From: Flavobacteriaceae bacterium CG2_30_34_30
GTDB lineage: Bacteria > Bacteroidota > Bacteroidia > Flavobacteriales > Flavobacteriaceae
NCBI GenBank assembly: GCA_001873105.1
Contig: MNYN01000067.1
Span: 16,798-80,797, forward strand
Direction of reading: 5' to 3'
Length of the DNA stretch: 64,000 nucleotides
The notes beneath the pieces were generated by a model. That model was not told the origin of the DNA and did no database searches. It saw nothing but the letters and a program-made list of their open reading frames with translations. A program made the position numbers and the translations under genes. Position 1 is the stretch's first letter, and each line of letters opens with the position of its first letter. Below are positions 8,029-17,996 of the stretch, piece after piece.

Positions 8029-8496
8029 ATGCTGAAAGAAAAGATAACAGATCTGCTTGAGGAAGCCTTATCCAAAAATCAATCATTGTTTCTTATTAAT
8101 TTTGATATGGATGAAAACAACAATGTAAAAATAATTTTGGATGGCGATACAGGCGTAACCCTTCATGACTGTATTGCAGTAAGCAGGGCAATTGAGCACA
8201 ATATAGATAGAGATGAATATGATTTTGCTCTAGAAGTGGCGTCAGCCGGAGCTACATCTCCATTAATTTTACCTAGACAATACTTAAAAAATATTGGAAG
8301 AACACTTGAAGTAAAGCAAAAAGAGGGCGGCACTTTAGAAGGTATTCTTAGTGAAGTTACAGAGGAAGAAATTAAAATTACCTGGGAGGCAAGAGAACCA
8401 AAACCAGTAGGAAAAGGTAAAATTACAGTACAAAGAAACGCAGTAATCCCCTTTTCAAATATCAAACAATCAAAAGTAAAAATAATATTTAATTAA
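8029..8496 (+). CDS. rimP: Ribosome maturation factor RimP
   Basis: 155 residues, the usual length for RimP, which binds the nascent 30S subunit and aids its assembly. The N-terminal alpha/beta domain shows the family core (VTLHDCIAVSRAIEHNID, about residues 43-61, then YDFALEVASAGATSPLIL). The C-terminal half is the Sm-like barrel (LEVKQKEGGTLEGILSEVTE). Relatives have VSSPG where this protein has VASAGATSP. It is the first gene of the classical rimP-nusA-infB operon, 8 bp ahead of nusA. Expression may be controlled by the hairpin just upstream. Confidence 0.96.
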   Translation: MLKEKITDLLEEALSKNQSLFLINFDMDENNNVKIILDGDTGVTLHDCIAVSRAIEHNIDRDEYDFALEVASAGATSPLILPRQYLKNIGRTLEVKQKEGGTLEGILSEVTEEEIKITWEAREPKPVGKGKITVQRNAVIPFSNIKQSKVKIIFN

Positions 8497-8504
8497 TTAC
8501 AGAT

Positions 8505-9743
8505 ATGGAAAATATCGCACTGATTGAGTCTTTTTCAGAATTTAAAGATGATAAATTTATTGATAGAGTTACCCTAATGGCTATTCTTGAAGATGTTTTT
8601 AGAAGTACTTTGAAAAAGAAATATGGGGAAGATGATAACTTTGATATCATTATTAATCCCGATAAAGGGGATTTAGAAATTTGGAGAAACCGAGTTGTTG
8701 TTGCCGATGGAGAAGTAGAAAACTCAAATCAAGAAATATCACTTACCGAAGCAAGAAAAATTGAACCCGATTTTGAAATAGGTGAAGATGTTTCTGAAGA
8801 AGTTAAACTTATTGATTTAGGCAGAAGATCTATTTTAGCACTTCGCCAAAACTTGATTTCTAAAATACACGAGCACGACAATACCAATATCTACAAACAC
8901 TTTAAAGATCTTGAAGGTGAAATTTATTCTGCAGAGGTTCATCACATTCGTCATAGAGCCATCATTTTACTAGATGATGAAGGAAATGAAATAATCCTCC
9001 CAAAAGAAAAACAAATACCATCTGACTTTTTTAGAAAAGGAGATAATGTAAAAGGCATTATTGAAAGTGTGGAATTAAAAGGCAATAAGCCTACCATCCT
9101 AATGTCTAGAACTAGTAATAAGTTTTTAGAAAAACTTTTTGAACAAGAAATTCCAGAAGTTTTTGACGGTTTAATTACTGTTAAAAATGTAGTAAGAATT
9201 CCAGGCGAAAAAGCAAAGGTAGCCGTAGATTCCTATGATGATAGAATAGATCCTGTAGGAGCCTGTGTGGGAATGAAAGGTTCTAGAATACACGGAATTG
9301 TAAGAGAACTGGGAAATGAAAATATAGATGTAATAAACTACACAAACAATACCAATTTATACATTTCAAGAGCGCTAAGCCCAGCAAAAATAACTTCCAT
9401 AACTATTAATGAAGAAACAAAACATGCCGAAGTAACCTTGAAACTGGAAGAAGTTTCGAAAGCTATTGGGCGCGGTGGCCATAATATTCGACTTGCCGGG
9501 CAACTTACAGGTTATGAAATTGATGTTATTAGAGAAGGTGTAGAACAGGAAGAAGATGTGGAGTTAAGTGAATTTTCAGATGTAATTGAAGGATGGGTAA
9601 TTGAAGAATTTGCCAAAATAGGTTTAGATACTGCAAAAAGAATTTTAGAGCACAATATAGACGATTTGGTTAAACGAACCGATCTAGAAGAAGAAACAAT
9701 AAGAGATGTAATAAACATTTTAAAAGAAGAATTTGAAGAATAG
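8505..9743 (+). CDS. nusA: Transcription termination/antitermination factor NusA
   Basis: 412 residues. An N-terminal RNA-polymerase-binding domain (about 1-125, starting ENIALIESFSEFKDDK) is followed by an S1 domain (about 130-200, GEIYSAEVHHIRHRAIIL), then KH1 (GACVGMKGSRIHGIVREL, near 250-270) and KH2 (AIGRGGHNIRLAGQLTGYEI, near 322-341). An acidic tail (EQEEDVELSEF) and a short helical C-terminus follow. The protein binds nascent RNA and polymerase and modulates pausing and termination. The length fits NusA of Bacteroidota, which lacks the long acidic repeats of the E. coli protein. It sits between rimP and infB and is a candidate regulator of its own leader. Confidence 0.97.
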   Translation: MENIALIESFSEFKDDKFIDRVTLMAILEDVFRSTLKKKYGEDDNFDIIINPDKGDLEIWRNRVVVADGEVENSNQEISLTEARKIEPDFEIGEDVSEEVKLIDLGRRSILALRQNLISKIHEHDNTNIYKHFKDLEGEIYSAEVHHIRHRAIILLDDEGNEIILPKEKQIPSDFFRKGDNVKGIIESVELKGNKPTILMSRTSNKFLEKLFEQEIPEVFDGLITVKNVVRIPGEKAKVAVDSYDDRIDPVGACVGMKGSRIHGIVRELGNENIDVINYTNNTNLYISRALSPAKITSITINEETKHAEVTLKLEEVSKAIGRGGHNIRLAGQLTGYEIDVIREGVEQEEDVELSEFSDVIEGWVIEEFAKIGLDTAKRILEHNIDDLVKRTDLEEETIRDVINILKEEFEE

Positions 9744-9791
9744 TAATGATTCTAATTTCTTTATCTTTTAAAAAAAACAGTGAAGCACTTT

Positions 9792-12590
9792 ATGGCTGAA
9801 GCAAATACAATGAGATTAAACAAGGTGTTACGCGAATTTAATATTTCGTTAGACCGTGTCGTGGATTTTTTAAAAACCAAAGGTCACGAAATTGATGCGC
9901 GCCCTACCACAAAAATTTCCAATGAAGTTTATCAGATTTTATTTGATGAATTTCAAACCGATAAAACAAAGAAAGTAGCTTCCAAAGAAGTTGGCGAAGA
10001 AAAGCGAAAAGAAAAAGAAGAGCTTAGAGTTGCCCGTGAAAAAGAAATTGAAGAAAAGCAAAAAGTTGTACAGGCTCGAGAAAGGGAAGTTATAAAAGCA
10101 AAATCTAAAGTTGAAGCTCCTAAAACTGTTGGGAAAATTGATTTACACCCTAAAAAAAGTATTTCTGTAAAAGAGGAAGAAAAATCTCCCAAACCAGAAA
10201 TGCCAAAATCAATGGCGGAAAAAAAACCTAAAGAGTTTAAAGAAGTTAAAGAAATTAGTAAAGAAGAAAATATAGTTGTAGAATCAAAAAAGGAAACAAT
10301 TCCAGAGCCTCTTACTGAAAACTCAAAAGTAAAAGAGGAAGCTCCTAAAAAAGTGGAAAGCAAAATCTCTGAAAAGGAAGAAGTGGTGAATGACACACCA
10401 CAACATCTTGAAACACAATACAAAAAATTAGGGGGCCCAAACTTTACAGGAAAAACCATTGACCTTGACCAATTTAAAAAAGCCAAGAAAAAACCAATAG
10501 AAAAACCAAAACCTAAATCGGTTTCTGACACTAGTAAAGACAACAAAGGCAAACGGAGAAGAATAAGCAAAGAAGTACCCTCTAGAGGAGTTGCATCCCC
10601 ACAAAATGGAGGAAGTAATATTGCCGCAAGAGGCAAAACAACGGCTAACAAAAGAGGTAGAAGCATAACTCATAAAGAAGAGCCAACAGAAGAGGATGTT
10701 CAAAAACAAATAAAAGAAACTTTAGAAAAATTACAAGGCAAATCTTCTAAAGGTAAAGCTGCAAAATACAGAAGAGACAAAAGAGATACCCATCGACAAA
10801 AATCGGAAAGCGATATAGCACAACAAGAAGCGCAAAGTAAAACCATTCAGGTAACTGAATTTGTTACAGTTAGTGAAATGGCAACCCTCATGGATGTGCC
10901 AGTTATTAAAGTTATTTCAGCCTGTATGTCTTTAGGAATGATGGTAACTATGAATCAACGTTTAGACGCAGAAACACTTACTATTGTTGCAGATGAGTTT
11001 GGTTTTGAATTAAAATTTGTGTCCGGAGACTCAGAGGATACAACAGTTATTGAAAAAGATGCTCCCGAAGACCTGTTGCCAAGAGCTCCAATTGTTACCG
11101 TAATGGGTCACGTTGATCACGGAAAAACTTCCCTTTTAGATTATATCAGAAAAGAAAATGTAATTGCAGGCGAATCAGGAGGAATTACCCAACATATTGG
11201 TGCATATAGTGTTCAACTTGAAAATGGTCAAAAAATAACCTTTTTAGATACACCCGGTCATGAAGCGTTTACAGCAATGCGTGCAAGAGGGGCAAAAGTA
11301 ACCGACCTTGCTATTATAGTAGTAGCAGCTGATGATGATGTAATGCCACAAACAAAAGAAGCAATATCTCATGCCCAAGCCGCAGGAGTGCCTATTGTTT
11401 TTGCCATAAATAAAATTGACAGACCCGAGGCAAACCCAGAAAAAATAAAAGAAAAACTTGCGGGTATGAACCTTTTAGTAGAAGATTGGGGAGGAAAAAT
11501 ACAATCACACGATATTTCTGCTAAAACTGGACAAGGAGTAAATGAACTTTTAGAAAAAGTGTTGCTTGAAGCAGAACTATTAGAATTAACTGCAAATCCA
11601 AATAAACCTGCTGTTGGAACCGTTGTAGAAGCTTTTCTAGACAAAGGGCGCGGGTATGTTTCTACAATTTTAGTACAAGGAGGAACCTTAAAAGTTGGCG
11701 ATTTTGTTCTCGCAGGTCAGCATAGCGGAAAAGTAAGAGCTATGCAGGATGAAAGAGGTAAAATTGTAAAATTAGCTAGTCCTTCCACTCCTGTTTCTAT
11801 TTTAGGATTAGACGGAGCACCACAGGCGGGCGATAAATTTGCTGTATTTGAAGACGAAAGAGAGGCAAAAGCTATAGCCACAAAACGCACACAACTACAA
11901 CGCGAACAATCAGTTAGAACGCAAAGGCATATTACCCTAGATGAAATAGGAAGACGTATAGCTCTAGGAGATTTCCAAGAATTAAATATTATTCTTAAAG
12001 CCGATGTTGATGGTTCAGTAGAAGCAATTTCTGATTCCTTCCAAAAACTTTCCACTCCCGAAATACAAATAAATATTATTCACAAGGCTGTAGGGCCTAT
12101 TACAGAAAGTGACGTATTATTAGCATCAGCCTCTGACGCTATTATTATCGGATTCAATGTCCGTCCTATGGGTAATGCCAGACAAATTGCAGATAAAGAA
12201 GAGATAGATATTCGATTATATTCCATTATATACGATGCTATTAATGATTTAAAAGATGCAATGGAAGGCATGCTTTCACCAGAAATGAAAGAAGAAATAA
12301 CCGGTACGGCAGAAGTTAGAGAAACATTCAAAATATCCAAAATTGGTGTCATCGCTGGATGTATGGTAACCAATGGTAAAATTATTAAAAATGCAGGAAT
12401 ACGTTTGATTCGTGAAGGTGTTGTCATCCATACCGGAACGCTATCTTCCTTGAAACGATTTAAAGATGATGTAAAAGAAGTTTCCAAAGGGTATGATTGT
12501 GGAATTCAAGTAAACAACTACAATGATTTAGTAGAAGGCGATATTATTGAAGGTTTTCAAGAAGTGGAAGTAAAGAAAAAGTTGAAATAG
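9792..12590 (+). CDS. infB: Translation initiation factor IF-2
   Basis: About 932 residues. The N-terminal domain ([20 protein letters not shown]) is followed by a long Lys/Glu-rich linker (about residues 55-350). The GTPase domain carries GHVDHGKTS (G1), DTPGHEAF (G3) and NKID (G4), and domains II-IV follow. IF-2 delivers fMet-tRNA to the 30S subunit and promotes subunit joining. The open frame reaches 9780, but [11 protein letters not shown] is the usual flavobacterial start, so I chose 9792. The linker is low-complexity and probably disordered, as normal in the family. It is the last gene of the operon; a strong bidirectional terminator follows. Confidence 0.97.
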   Translation: MAEANTMRLNKVLREFNISLDRVVDFLKTKGHEIDARPTTKISNEVYQILFDEFQTDKTKKVASKEVGEEKRKEKEELRVAREKEIEEKQKVVQAREREVIKAKSKVEAPKTVGKIDLHPKKSISVKEEEKSPKPEMPKSMAEKKPKEFKEVKEISKEENIVVESKKETIPEPLTENSKVKEEAPKKVESKISEKEEVVNDTPQHLETQYKKLGGPNFTGKTIDLDQFKKAKKKPIEKPKPKSVSDTSKDNKGKRRRISKEVPSRGVASPQNGGSNIAARGKTTANKRGRSITHKEEPTEEDVQKQIKETLEKLQGKSSKGKAAKYRRDKRDTHRQKSESDIAQQEAQSKTIQVTEFVTVSEMATLMDVPVIKVISACMSLGMMVTMNQRLDAETLTIVADEFGFELKFVSGDSEDTTVIEKDAPEDLLPRAPIVTVMGHVDHGKTSLLDYIRKENVIAGESGGITQHIGAYSVQLENGQKITFLDTPGHEAFTAMRARGAKVTDLAIIVVAADDDVMPQTKEAISHAQAAGVPIVFAINKIDRPEANPEKIKEKLAGMNLLVEDWGGKIQSHDISAKTGQGVNELLEKVLLEAELLELTANPNKPAVGTVVEAFLDKGRGYVSTILVQGGTLKVGDFVLAGQHSGKVRAMQDERGKIVKLASPSTPVSILGLDGAPQAGDKFAVFEDEREAKAIATKRTQLQREQSVRTQRHITLDEIGRRIALGDFQELNIILKADVDGSVEAISDSFQKLSTPEIQINIIHKAVGPITESDVLLASASDAIIIGFNVRPMGNARQIADKEEIDIRLYSIIYDAINDLKDAMEGMLSPEMKEEITGTAEVRETFKISKIGVIAGCMVTNGKIIKNAGIRLIREGVVIHTGTLSSLKRFKDDVKEVSKGYDCGIQVNNYNDLVEGDIIEGFQEVEVKKKLK

Positions 12591-12607
12591 TATAAGCCCC
12601 TAAATTT

Positions 12608-12652
12608 AAAATAAAGAATGCCACTCTTAGTAAAAGGGGCATTCTTTATTTT
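12608..12652. terminator. Bidirectional terminator between infB and the SPOR gene
   Basis: AAAATAAAGAATGCC (12608-12622) pairs with GGCATTCTTTATTTT (12638-12652). A/T tracts on both sides suit both converging genes. Confidence 0.88.
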
Positions 12653-12666
12653 AAACATATAAAATC

Positions 12667-13062
12667 CTAATTTTTTCTTTCCGGTTTAAAAACAAAAGCG
12701 TTGGGAAATTGCGTTTGAATTTCTAAAAGTGCTCTGTCAGCCTCTAGCCTAGTGATAAAATTGCCAACCCAGACTTTATAATTTGGAGTTTCATATATAA
12801 TTGTAGAAGGCCAGCTGCTAAAGTTTCTTCTGTAATTTTTAATAACGCCATTAGCACCAGTTAATTCACCATAATATAACTGAATAGTATGTCCTTCTGT
12901 AATTTTATTTTCTTTATTCATCTTGCTCTTTAAAGCAAGAAGCTCTGTAATTTTTTTATCTTCAAATATGGTTACCTTTCCTTGTTGCGCATTTGTAATA
13001 TAAATATTAAAAAGTAAAAAGGGAAAAATGAAAAATAATGGATAAATTGATTTTTGAATCAT
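12667..13062 (-). CDS. SPOR-domain protein, secreted
   Basis: 131 residues with a signal peptide (about 1-25, ending ITNAQ) and a C-terminal SPOR domain (YKVWVGNFITRLEADRALLE and VFKPERKN, about residues 92-131). SPOR domains bind peptidoglycan stripped of stem peptides at division sites. Between them lies a short helical segment (KSKMNKENKITEGHTIQLYY). It is probably periplasmic. On the minus strand a TAATTTTG element (13080-13087) lies 18 bases upstream of the ATG. The gene sits convergent to infB and divergent from the act operon, a conserved flavobacterial neighbourhood. Confidence 0.88.
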   Translation of the reverse strand: MIQKSIYPLFFIFPFLLFNIYITNAQQGKVTIFEDKKITELLALKSKMNKENKITEGHTIQLYYGELTGANGVIKNYRRNFSSWPSTIIYETPNYKVWVGNFITRLEADRALLEIQTQFPNAFVFKPERKN

Positions 13063-13186
13063 GATTTCTTATTTATGGCCAAAATTAAAACTATAATAAC
13101 TAATAAAAACATAAAATTATTATTTAGAATCAGTATAAATTAAGTGTTAACATTCTGTTAGTATTTATAAAATGGACTTAAAATAT

Positions 13187-13194
13187 TACTTTTG
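13187..13194 (+). promoter_or_regulatory. -7 element of the act (complex III) operon
   Basis: TACTTTTG matches TAnnTTTG exactly. The predicted transcript starts near 13200 and has a leader of about 200 bases. No good -33 element is evident. Confidence 0.55.
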
Positions 13195-13211
13195 TCCAGT
13201 TATTTTTGGGG

Positions 13212-13267
13212 ATGAGTATCTAACTCATTTTTTATGAGTACATAACAAAAAATAACACTCATTTTTT
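13212..13267 (+). promoter_or_regulatory. Alternating hairpin/U-tract leader of the act operon
   Basis: Four alternating arms ATGAGT (13212), ACTCAT (13223), ATGAGT (13234) and ACTCAT (13257); each ACTCAT runs into five or more T residues. Arms 1-2 and 3-4 can form two small terminator-like hairpins, while 2-3 or 1-4 give alternatives. This is a possible attenuator or regulator-binding array in the long leader. Confidence 0.5.
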
Positions 13268-13289
13268 CAAGTTATTACACATAAAAAAT

Positions 13290-13382
13290 ATGAAATGCCT
13301 AAAAATAAAAATTATAATACTGAGAAAATTTTAATAACGGCATTCCACCTACCTGCAAATAAAAAAACAGGTCTGATTTAAA
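13290..13382 (+). CDS. Possible 30-codon leader ORF before actA
   Basis: ATG at 13290 to TAA at 13382 encodes a short basic/hydrophobic peptide (MKCLKIKIIILRK and on), ending 21 bases before the actA ATG. It lies inside the predicted leader. No homology is known to me and coding is unproven. Confidence 0.25.
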
Positions 13383-13403
13383 AAAACAAATAAAAGAAAG
13401 CAG

Positions 13404-14732
13404 ATGAAAAAGGTGAAATACCCAAAACTATTGTTCAGAATTCCTTCCTTTTTACTATTAGCTATTTTGCTAATTTCGCCATCTTTATTAATTGCGCAAG
13501 AGGTTGCAGTTACTCCACCGGTAGAAGTTGCCGCTCCTGTAGGGGGTGATCCTGTGGTAGGTAAACAATTGTTTAATAGCAATTGTGCTGCTTGTCACCA
13601 GCTAGATAAGAAAGCTATTGGTCCTGCTTTAAGAGGTGTTACAGGAAAGTACGACACAGAATGGCTTCACAGTTGGATAAAAAACAGCCCAGCTATGGTT
13701 GCCTCGGGCGATACGCGTGCAGTTGCTGTATATGAATTATACAATAAGGCAGTAATGACACCTTTTCCTCAACTATCAGATGCTGATATTGATAATATAC
13801 TAGCCTATACAAGTCAGCCTAAAGCAGAACCTGTTGTTGCCGACACTGCAGCAAGTCCAACAGCGGGACAATCAGTGGGTGGTATATCTAATGAATTAAT
13901 CTTAGGAATACTCGCCTTAGTGATGTTAATGCTTGCGGTAATGTTGTTTCTAGTAAATAACGTACTTAAGAGGATTGCCGAAGCCAATGGCGTTATTTAT
14001 GCTCAAAAAGAAAGCGAGAAAAGAACTCCTATTTGGAAAGTTTTCCTTCAAAATCAATTTTTAGTGCTTGTTTCGGTAGTATTTTTACTTTTGGCAAGTG
14101 CTTATTTTGTTTATGGGTTCTTTATGCAAGTAGGAATAGACCAAGGGTATATGCCTGTTCAACCTATACATTTTTCACACAAAATTCACGCAGGGGATAA
14201 CCAAATAGATTGTAATTTTTGTCACTCTTCTGCTAGAAAAAGTAAAACTTCAGGAATACCATCTCTTAATGTTTGTATGAATTGCCACGTGAATATTAAT
14301 GAATACCTTGGTGAAGTAGATCTTGAAAAAGGATATACCAAAGAATTTTACGACGCAGAAATTAATAAGCTTTACGATGCAATAGGTTGGGATCCAAATG
14401 AACGTGTTTATTCTGGTGAAGAAAAACCAGTGAAATGGGTGCGAATTCACAATTTGCCTGATTTAGCATATTTTAACCACTCGCAACATGTTACTGTTGC
14501 TGGAGTTGCCTGTCAAACCTGTCATGGACCTGTTCAGGAAATGGAAATAGCATATCAGTTTGCTCCTTTGACCATGGGTTGGTGTATTACCTGCCACAGA
14601 CAAACTAATGTGGATATGCAGAATAATGCATATTATGAAAAAATTCATGAAGAACTTTCTAAAAAATATGGAGTTCAACAACTAACTGCTGCGGAAATGG
14701 GAGGTCTAGAATGTGGGAAGTGCCATTATTAG
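13404..14732 (+). CDS. actA: Alternative complex III subunit A, hexahaem cytochrome c
   Basis: 442 residues with a signal peptide (about 1-32, LLIAQ). A single-haem class I cytochrome c domain follows (CAACH at 61-65, axial Met in AVMTPFP). Two hydrophobic segments lie near 165-190 and 215-240. A cytochrome c3/c7-like domain then carries five more CxxCH sites (CNFCH 270, CMNCH 291, CQTCH 370, CITCH 394, CGKCH 437), giving six haems. In this complex the multihaem subunit takes electrons derived from menaquinol and passes them to the periplasmic acceptor. The mono-haem domain fused at the N-terminus is the Bacteroidota form. It is first in a six-gene act cluster ahead of coxB/coxA. Confidence 0.93.
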   Translation: MKKVKYPKLLFRIPSFLLLAILLISPSLLIAQEVAVTPPVEVAAPVGGDPVVGKQLFNSNCAACHQLDKKAIGPALRGVTGKYDTEWLHSWIKNSPAMVASGDTRAVAVYELYNKAVMTPFPQLSDADIDNILAYTSQPKAEPVVADTAASPTAGQSVGGISNELILGILALVMLMLAVMLFLVNNVLKRIAEANGVIYAQKESEKRTPIWKVFLQNQFLVLVSVVFLLLASAYFVYGFFMQVGIDQGYMPVQPIHFSHKIHAGDNQIDCNFCHSSARKSKTSGIPSLNVCMNCHVNINEYLGEVDLEKGYTKEFYDAEINKLYDAIGWDPNERVYSGEEKPVKWVRIHNLPDLAYFNHSQHVTVAGVACQTCHGPVQEMEIAYQFAPLTMGWCITCHRQTNVDMQNNAYYEKIHEELSKKYGVQQLTAAEMGGLECGKCHY

Positions 14733-14855
14733 AGCGTGATAGCTGTTTGTTAAAAATAATTTTAACTTCCAGCAAAGAATAAATAAATATAAGAAAAATG
14801 GTTTTGTTAATCTTATAAAGTTTTCAACACCAATAACAAATAACTAACATTGAAT

Positions 14856-17800
14856 ATGGCATCAAGCAAGAAATACTGGAAAAGTGTTGAAGAACTAAAT
14901 GAAGATAGTTCTATTGTTAAGGCGCTAAAACAAAATGAATTTGTAGAACCAATTCCTACAGATGAATTTCTAGGGAATAAAGAAAATTTAGCAGCGTCTT
15001 CAACATCGCGCCGCGATTTCCTTAAATATGTTGGTTTTACTACTGCAGCTGCAACCTTTGCCGCCTGTGAAGGGCCAGTTATTAAATCGATACCCTATGT
15101 TATTCAACCAGATGAAATTGTTCCCGGAATAGCAAATTATTATGCAACAACTCTTGCTGATGGATTTGATTTTGCTTCGGTATTAGTAAAAACAAGAGAA
15201 GGAAGACCAATTAAAATTGAAAACAACACACTTTCAGGGGTAAAAGGAGGGGCTAATGCTAGAGTACAGGCATCTGTACTTTCTCTATACGACGGTTATC
15301 GATTAAAAACACCTAGAGCAAATCAAGTAGATACTTCTTGGGACGAATTTGATAGTCAAGTGGCTTCAAAACTTCAACAACTAGACGCGAGCGGAAAAGA
15401 AGTAGTGCTATTAACGCAAACTTTTGCCAGTCCTTCTACTGCTAAATTAATCAAGGAATTCACTTCAAAATACACCAATTTGCGTCACGTTATTTACGAT
15501 ACAGTTTCTTCATCAGAAGCTTTAGATGCATTTCAAAATAAATACGGAATGCGTGGTCTAGCAGATTACGATTTCTCTAAAGCAGAAATTATTGTTTCTG
15601 TAGGCGCTGATTTTCTTGGCGATTGGCAAGGTGGTGGGTATGATGCAGGTTATGCAAAAAGTCGAATTCCTAAAAATGGCAAAATGTCTCTTCATATTCA
15701 ATTTGAATCTAATATGACTCTTTCCGGAGCTAATGCTGATAAACGAGTTCCTTTAACTGTTACACAACAAAAAGAAGTGCTTAAAGCACTTGCAGGTGAG
15801 GGTTCTAGTAATCTGCCTGAAAATATCAAAGAAGCAGTTGCCAATGCGAAATCTCAGCTACAAAAAGCTGGTAATAAAGCGGTAGTTGTATCGGGTTTAA
15901 TGGATGTAGATGCGCAAGCAATGGTGCTCAATATAAACGAAAGTTTTGGAAGTGAAATAATGGATACAACAAAACCTAGACTTATAAGACAAGGCAATAC
16001 TGCCGAAGTTTTATCGGTAATGAATGGTGTAATATCCGGTTCTGTTTCCGGCTTGATTACTGTAGGGGTTGATCCTATTTATTCTTTTCCTAATGCGCAA
16101 GAATTTGCGGAAGCCTATCAAAGATTAGAACTTACGGTTGCTTTTTCCATGCGTGAGGATGCTACAGCATCTGTTGCGCAATTTGTTGCAGCAACCCCTC
16201 ATTATTTAGAATCCTGGGGAGATACACAAATTAAAAAAGGCAGTTTTTCACTTTCACAACCCACCATAAGGCCTTTATTTAATACCAGACAATTTCAAGA
16301 TACCCTTTTGTCCTGGGCAGGAAGTGATAAAAATTATTACGATTACATAAAAGATACATGGGCAACCATTTTAAATGGAGCTTCTTGGAATCAAGCCCTA
16401 CACGATGGCTTTTTTGATAGCGATGTAGAAATCGAAATAGAAGGAGCGACTTTGTCCGGAGCATTGGAAAGTAGCACTTCCAATGGAGCTTATGCTACAA
16501 ATACTCAAAATCAAGAAGGAAGTTTTGAGCTTGTACTTTATACTAAAACCAATATGGGTGCAGGTCAACAGGCTAATAACCCTTGGTTGCAAGAAATGCC
16601 AGATCCGATAACCAGAATTTCATGGGATAATTACTTGACCATTTCCGCATCAGACGCAAAACAATTAGGCTTAGAAAATGTACATGTTGCTAATGGAGGC
16701 TTAAACGGAAGTTATGTAAACATTCTATCCGGTGATACAACTTTAAACAACGTTCCTGTAGTTATTCAACCCGGACAGGCAAGAGGAACAGTAGGTCTTG
16801 CTTTAGGCTTTGGAAAAACACACAACATTCAAAAAGAAATGCAAGTTGGTGTAAATGCCTTTGCATTGTATAACAGTTTTAAAGAGGTACAATTTGTAAC
16901 TCTTGAAAAAGCAAGTGGTATGCATGAATTTGCTAGTGTGCAGCTTCATAATACCATGATGGGCAGAGATATTATCAGAGAAACTACCCTTGAAATATTT
17001 AATACCAAAGACAAACATGATTGGAATCCTGTTCCTTCGGTTTCCCTTAACCACGTAGAAACTCCAGTTACATCACCAGATGTAGATTTGTGGGAATCTT
17101 TTGATAGAACTATTGGACACCATTTCAATCTTAGCATCGACTTAAATGCTTGTACCGGATGTGGTGCTTGTGTTATAGCTTGTCACGCTGAAAATAACGT
17201 ACCTGTTGTTGGTAAAACCGAAGTGAGAAGAAGTAGAGATATGCACTGGTTGCGTATTGATAGATACTATTCCTCTGGAGAATCACTCACCGCTGATGAA
17301 ACTAAAAAAGACGCCATTTCCGGTCTTGGTCAAACCTTATCTCAGTTTGGCGAATTAGAATCTCCTGCTGAAAATCCACAAGTTGCATTTCAGCCGGTCA
17401 TGTGCCAGCATTGTAATCACGCACCTTGTGAAACAGTTTGTCCTGTTGCTGCTACATCGCATAGCCGTCAAGGGCAAAACCACATGGCGTATAACCGTTG
17501 TGTTGGAACAAGATATTGTGCAAATAACTGTCCTTATAAAGTAAGACGATTCAATTGGTTTCTATACAACCAAAACGACGAATTTGATTATCACATGAAT
17601 AACGATTTGGGCAGAATGGTATTAAATCCGGATGTTACAGTTCGTTCACGTGGGGTGATGGAAAAATGTTCTTTGTGTATTCAAAAAACCCAAAAAACTA
17701 TACTTGACGCTAAACGCGATGGAAGGTTAGTAAAAGATGGGGAGTTTCAAACTGCCTGCTCTGCTGCTTGTGATAAAGGTGCAATGGTTTTTGGTGATAT

Positions 17801-17927
17801 TAATGATAAAGAAGCTATAATTGTTGAAAAAACCAAAGATAATAGAATGTATCACCTATTAGCAGAAGTAGGAACCAAGCCAAACGTGTTGTACCAAGTT
17901 AAGGTTAGAAACACACAAGACACTTAA
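14856..17927 (+). CDS. actB: Alternative complex III subunit B, iron-sulfur protein
   Basis: About 1023 residues. I chose ATG 14856 (MASSKKYWKSVEEL) over the TTG at 14850. A twin-arginine-type signal (SRRDFLKYVGF, about 52-62) is followed by a cysteine in AACEG. A molybdopterin-oxidoreductase-like domain (about 80-720) comes next; in known complexes it holds no molybdenum cofactor. The C-terminal part is a ferredoxin domain with four cysteine groups: CTGCGACVIAC, CQHCNHAPCETVC, CVGTRYCANNC and CSLC with CSAAC. It is the periplasmic peripheral subunit carrying the Fe-S clusters for quinol oxidation. A 120-base gap separates it from actA and almost 200 bases from actC. Confidence 0.93.
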   Translation: MASSKKYWKSVEELNEDSSIVKALKQNEFVEPIPTDEFLGNKENLAASSTSRRDFLKYVGFTTAAATFAACEGPVIKSIPYVIQPDEIVPGIANYYATTLADGFDFASVLVKTREGRPIKIENNTLSGVKGGANARVQASVLSLYDGYRLKTPRANQVDTSWDEFDSQVASKLQQLDASGKEVVLLTQTFASPSTAKLIKEFTSKYTNLRHVIYDTVSSSEALDAFQNKYGMRGLADYDFSKAEIIVSVGADFLGDWQGGGYDAGYAKSRIPKNGKMSLHIQFESNMTLSGANADKRVPLTVTQQKEVLKALAGEGSSNLPENIKEAVANAKSQLQKAGNKAVVVSGLMDVDAQAMVLNINESFGSEIMDTTKPRLIRQGNTAEVLSVMNGVISGSVSGLITVGVDPIYSFPNAQEFAEAYQRLELTVAFSMREDATASVAQFVAATPHYLESWGDTQIKKGSFSLSQPTIRPLFNTRQFQDTLLSWAGSDKNYYDYIKDTWATILNGASWNQALHDGFFDSDVEIEIEGATLSGALESSTSNGAYATNTQNQEGSFELVLYTKTNMGAGQQANNPWLQEMPDPITRISWDNYLTISASDAKQLGLENVHVANGGLNGSYVNILSGDTTLNNVPVVIQPGQARGTVGLALGFGKTHNIQKEMQVGVNAFALYNSFKEVQFVTLEKASGMHEFASVQLHNTMMGRDIIRETTLEIFNTKDKHDWNPVPSVSLNHVETPVTSPDVDLWESFDRTIGHHFNLSIDLNACTGCGACVIACHAENNVPVVGKTEVRRSRDMHWLRIDRYYSSGESLTADETKKDAISGLGQTLSQFGELESPAENPQVAFQPVMCQHCNHAPCETVCPVAATSHSRQGQNHMAYNRCVGTRYCANNCPYKVRRFNWFLYNQNDEFDYHMNNDLGRMVLNPDVTVRSRGVMEKCSLCIQKTQKTILDAKRDGRLVKDGEFQTACSAACDKGAMVFGDINDKEAIIVEKTKDNRMYHLLAEVGTKPNVLYQVKVRNTQDT

Positions 17928-17996
17928 TTTCAGAGGTTGATTATTTCAATTAAATGGGGTGTTAGTTACAAATATGTAATAGTTGATTTGTTTCAA

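Noticed and set aside
9953..10709. Two long minus-strand ORFs (237 and 93 codons) opposite infB
   Set aside because: They mirror the Lys/Glu-rich IF-2 linker (AAA/GAA read backwards as Phe/Ser/Leu). No start context or domain; shadow of infB.
12080..12487. 135-codon minus-strand ORF opposite the infB 3' end
   Set aside because: Lies entirely within a conserved IF-2 domain; no promoter or family signal.
14856..17927. ActB as a molybdenum enzyme
   Set aside because: Context (actA, C-F) shows it is the complex III subunit, whose molybdopterin-like domain is known to lack the cofactor.
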